From contig CBDCWE010000003.1 of NCBI GenBank assembly GCA_965223355.1, positions 1,798,001 through 1,862,000 on the forward strand: a stretch of DNA of 64,000 bases, in the 5' to 3' direction. The position numbers and the translations under genes were made by a program. Shown piece by piece: positions 62,272 through 64,000 of the stretch. The first letter of the stretch is position 1. Each line of letters starts with the position of its first letter. The DNA is from Tectiglobus sp965223355 (lineage in GTDB: Bacteria > Pseudomonadota > Alphaproteobacteria > Rhizobiales > Hyphomicrobiaceae). The notes under the pieces were generated by a model, which ran no database searches, had not been told where the DNA came from, and saw only the letters and a list, made by a program, of their open reading frames with translations.

Positions 62272-64000
62272 CTACGCGGCGACCGCGGGCTCGATTCTGC
62301 GGCCCAACCAGCTGAACACGACGCCAATGACAATCACCACAGCTGCTGCAGCATTGATCTGCCAGTGACTGTAGCCGATCACTTCGTTGCCGGGCAGCGC
62401 GAGCACGATACCGCCGATCACCAGCCCGGCCCTTCCGAGCCAGGCCAGCGCATTGCCATCAAGCTTGCCAATGCCATAGAGGTAGCCTTGCAGGCCGCCA
62501 GCTATCAGCGTGATCCCGGCAATCGTGGTGACAATCACAATCGCAATCTCGCTCCATTCACCGCGGCCTATCAATGCCGGGTTCAGTACGAAAAAGAACG
62601 GCACGAAGTAGATGATGCTGCCCAGGCGCATTGCTTCGAAGCCGGTTTTCATCGGATCGGCCTTGGCGACCGTGGCGGCGGCAAACGCCCCGATTGCAAC
62701 GGGCGGTGTGATGAACGAGATCATGCCCCAGTACATCAGGAACAGGTGCACCGCCAGGCGGTCCAGTCCGCCTTGGGTCAGGGCCGGTGCAACGGTGACC
62801 GCCAGGAACAGGTAGGCCGCCGTAATCGTCATGCCGATGCCGAGCACGAAACTGGTGATCGCGGCCATAAACAACAACAGCAGGGTGTTGCCGGCCGCAA
62901 ACTGCGTCAGCTCATAAGTGATCGTGCCGACCTTGCCGGTCAGCGTCAGCGCACCGATGATCAGCCCGACACCGGCCAGGATCGCCATCAGTTCGGCAAA
63001 CAACAAGCCGACACCGCGAATGAAGTTGACCAGTCCGGCCCAGTTCCAACGATGCTCCTTCGAGAACTGGTTGATGACCAGTAGCACCGCCGTCGCATAG
63101 TAGGGCGCCTGCGCCTCGCGCTGCATGTAGAGCAGCATCACGATCAGCGCGATAAAGACGGCGACGAAATACCAGCCTTCCTTCAGCACCTTGGCGACCG
63201 GCGGCAGCTCGCTTTCCGGCAGGCCCCTGAGATCGTTGCGCGCCGAATAGGCATCGATCTGCAGGAACAGGCCAAGATAGTAGAAGATCGACGGGAACGC
63301 TGCGGCGATGACAATCTCCGCGTAGGGGATTTCCAGAAACGTCGCCATGATGAACGCCGTAGCACCCATCACCGGCGGCATCAGCACCCCGCCCGTCGAC
63401 GCACACGCTTCCACGCCGCCGGCATAAGGCGGTCGGAAACCAACGCGCTTCATTGCCGGGATGGTCATTACCCCGGTGGTCAGAACGTTGGTGATCACGC
63501 TACCCGACATCGAGCCCATCAGACCCGACGAAAAGATGGCAACCTTAGCCGGACCACCACGATGCTTGCCCAGCAAGGCAAAGGCAAGGTTGAGGAAGAA
63601 CGCGCCGCCGCCGGTGTACTGCAAGGCAACGCCGAAGATCAAAAACCCGACGACCAGGTTCGCAAACGCGTTCATCGGAATGCCGAGCACACTTTCGGTG
63701 CCGAACATGTGGAACCCGACCGTCACCTCAGGGGTCACCGGGTCTCCGTAAAGGAAGCCGGGCGCGAAATTGGAGATCATCGGATAGATCGACAGGAACA
63801 GGCAGATGTAAAAGATCGCCGCGCCGCCGGCCCGCCGGGTCGCCTCCAGGATCAGCGCCCACAATGCAAAGGCCAGAAACTTGGCATGCTGAGGCGCGTC
63901 GTATTCCCAGCCAACATCGAGGATCTCATTGCCCTTGATGGTGAAATATCCGGCGATCAAGAACGACGCCACGGCCAGCAGCATGTCCGACCAGGGTATG
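62272..64000 (-). CDS. TRAP transporter fused permease (DctQM, TAXI type), cut by window edge
   Basis: More than 570 residues, and the reading frame continues past the right edge, so the N-terminus is missing; the first ATG seen inside the window at 63984 is probably internal. Numerous hydrophobic helices and landmarks such as GGAFFLNLAFALLGKHRGGPAKVAIFSSGLMGSMSGS and TAYLFLAV-like loops fit the fused 4TM/12TM TRAP permease (first landmark at about residues 125-162 of the visible part). It takes up solutes with a sodium gradient and a separate TAXI binding protein, not seen here. Confidence 0.85.
   Translation of the reverse strand, partial: IPWSDMLLAVASFLIAGYFTIKGNEILDVGWEYDAPQHAKFLAFALWALILEATRRAGGAAIFYICLFLSIYPMISNFAPGFLYGDPVTPEVTVGFHMFGTESVLGIPMNAFANLVVGFLIFGVALQYTGGGAFFLNLAFALLGKHRGGPAKVAIFSSGLMGSMSGSVITNVLTTGVMTIPAMKRVGFRPPYAGGVEACASTGGVLMPPVMGATAFIMATFLEIPYAEIVIAAAFPSIFYYLGLFLQIDAYSARNDLRGLPESELPPVAKVLKEGWYFVAVFIALIVMLLYMQREAQAPYYATAVLLVINQFSKEHRWNWAGLVNFIRGVGLLFAELMAILAGVGLIIGALTLTGKVGTITYELTQFAAGNTLLLLFMAAITSFVLGIGMTITAAYLFLAVTVAPALTQGGLDRLAVHLFLMYWGMISFITPPVAIGAFAAATVAKADPMKTGFEAMRLGSIIYFVPFFFVLNPALIGRGEWSEIAIVIVTTIAGITLIAGGLQGYLYGIGKLDGNALAWLGRAGLVIGGIVLALPGNEVIGYSHWQINAAAAVVIVIGVVFSWLGRRIEPAVAA

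Overview
The window is a GC-rich alphaproteobacterial chromosome segment, most like the Rhodospirillales or a related order. The evidence is the origin-proximal gene order dnaQ-coaE-maf-PPSR / hemE-hemJ-rho-mnmE-mnmG-rsmG-parA-parB-holA, together with alphaproteobacterial markers (Tim44-like protein, IalB-like protein, DUF2865, four parS-like 16-mers). No rRNA, tRNA, CRISPR array, prophage or intact transposase was recognised.

Layout. (1) 1-11.8 kb is a surface-glycan locus with two diverging arms. The minus arm carries an SpsF-like cytidylyltransferase (cut by the window edge), a Wzm/Wzt-type ABC exporter, a NeuB/PseI-family synthase with an unusual N-terminal extension, and a GT-B-like protein. 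The plus arm carries pseB, pseC and an 840-residue protein that looks like two GT-B units fused. Together they suggest a pseudaminic-acid-type nonulosonate made and placed on an exported polysaccharide. (2) 11.9-16.1 kb holds assorted genes: DUF2865, an SDR, a quinone oxidoreductase, a SpoU methyltransferase and an IalB-like protein. (3) 16.1-39.7 kb is the origin domain. Genes left of about 23.3 kb mostly run left and those to the right mostly run right. A candidate oriC lies between PPSR and hemE, parAB is at 32.7-34.5 kb, and parS-like sites lie at 16.6, 27.0, 29.8 and 32.0 kb. (4) 39.7-54 kb holds leuS, a yggS-type gene, a repeat-bounded GIY-YIG unit, prfC, a LURP-one-like protein, an aldose dehydrogenase, ffh, two GNATs, rpsP and rimM. 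(5) 53.4-56.6 kb is a three-gene lipid-linked glycan operon on the minus strand. (6) 57-64 kb is catabolic: an acyl-CoA dehydrogenase, a two-subunit molybdenum hydroxylase, a TauD/TfdA dioxygenase and a TRAP transporter cut by the window edge.

The most unusual signals are non-coding. Both intergenic regions that carry perfect parS sites also carry clusters of GANTC (CcrM-type) sites spaced close to whole helical turns; one of these parS sites is the core of a 30-bp perfect palindrome. There are three families of palindromic or MITE-like repeats. One has near-identical termini in inverted orientation, one supplies the stop codon of rpsP, and one brackets an intact GIY-YIG gene and a decayed copy of it.
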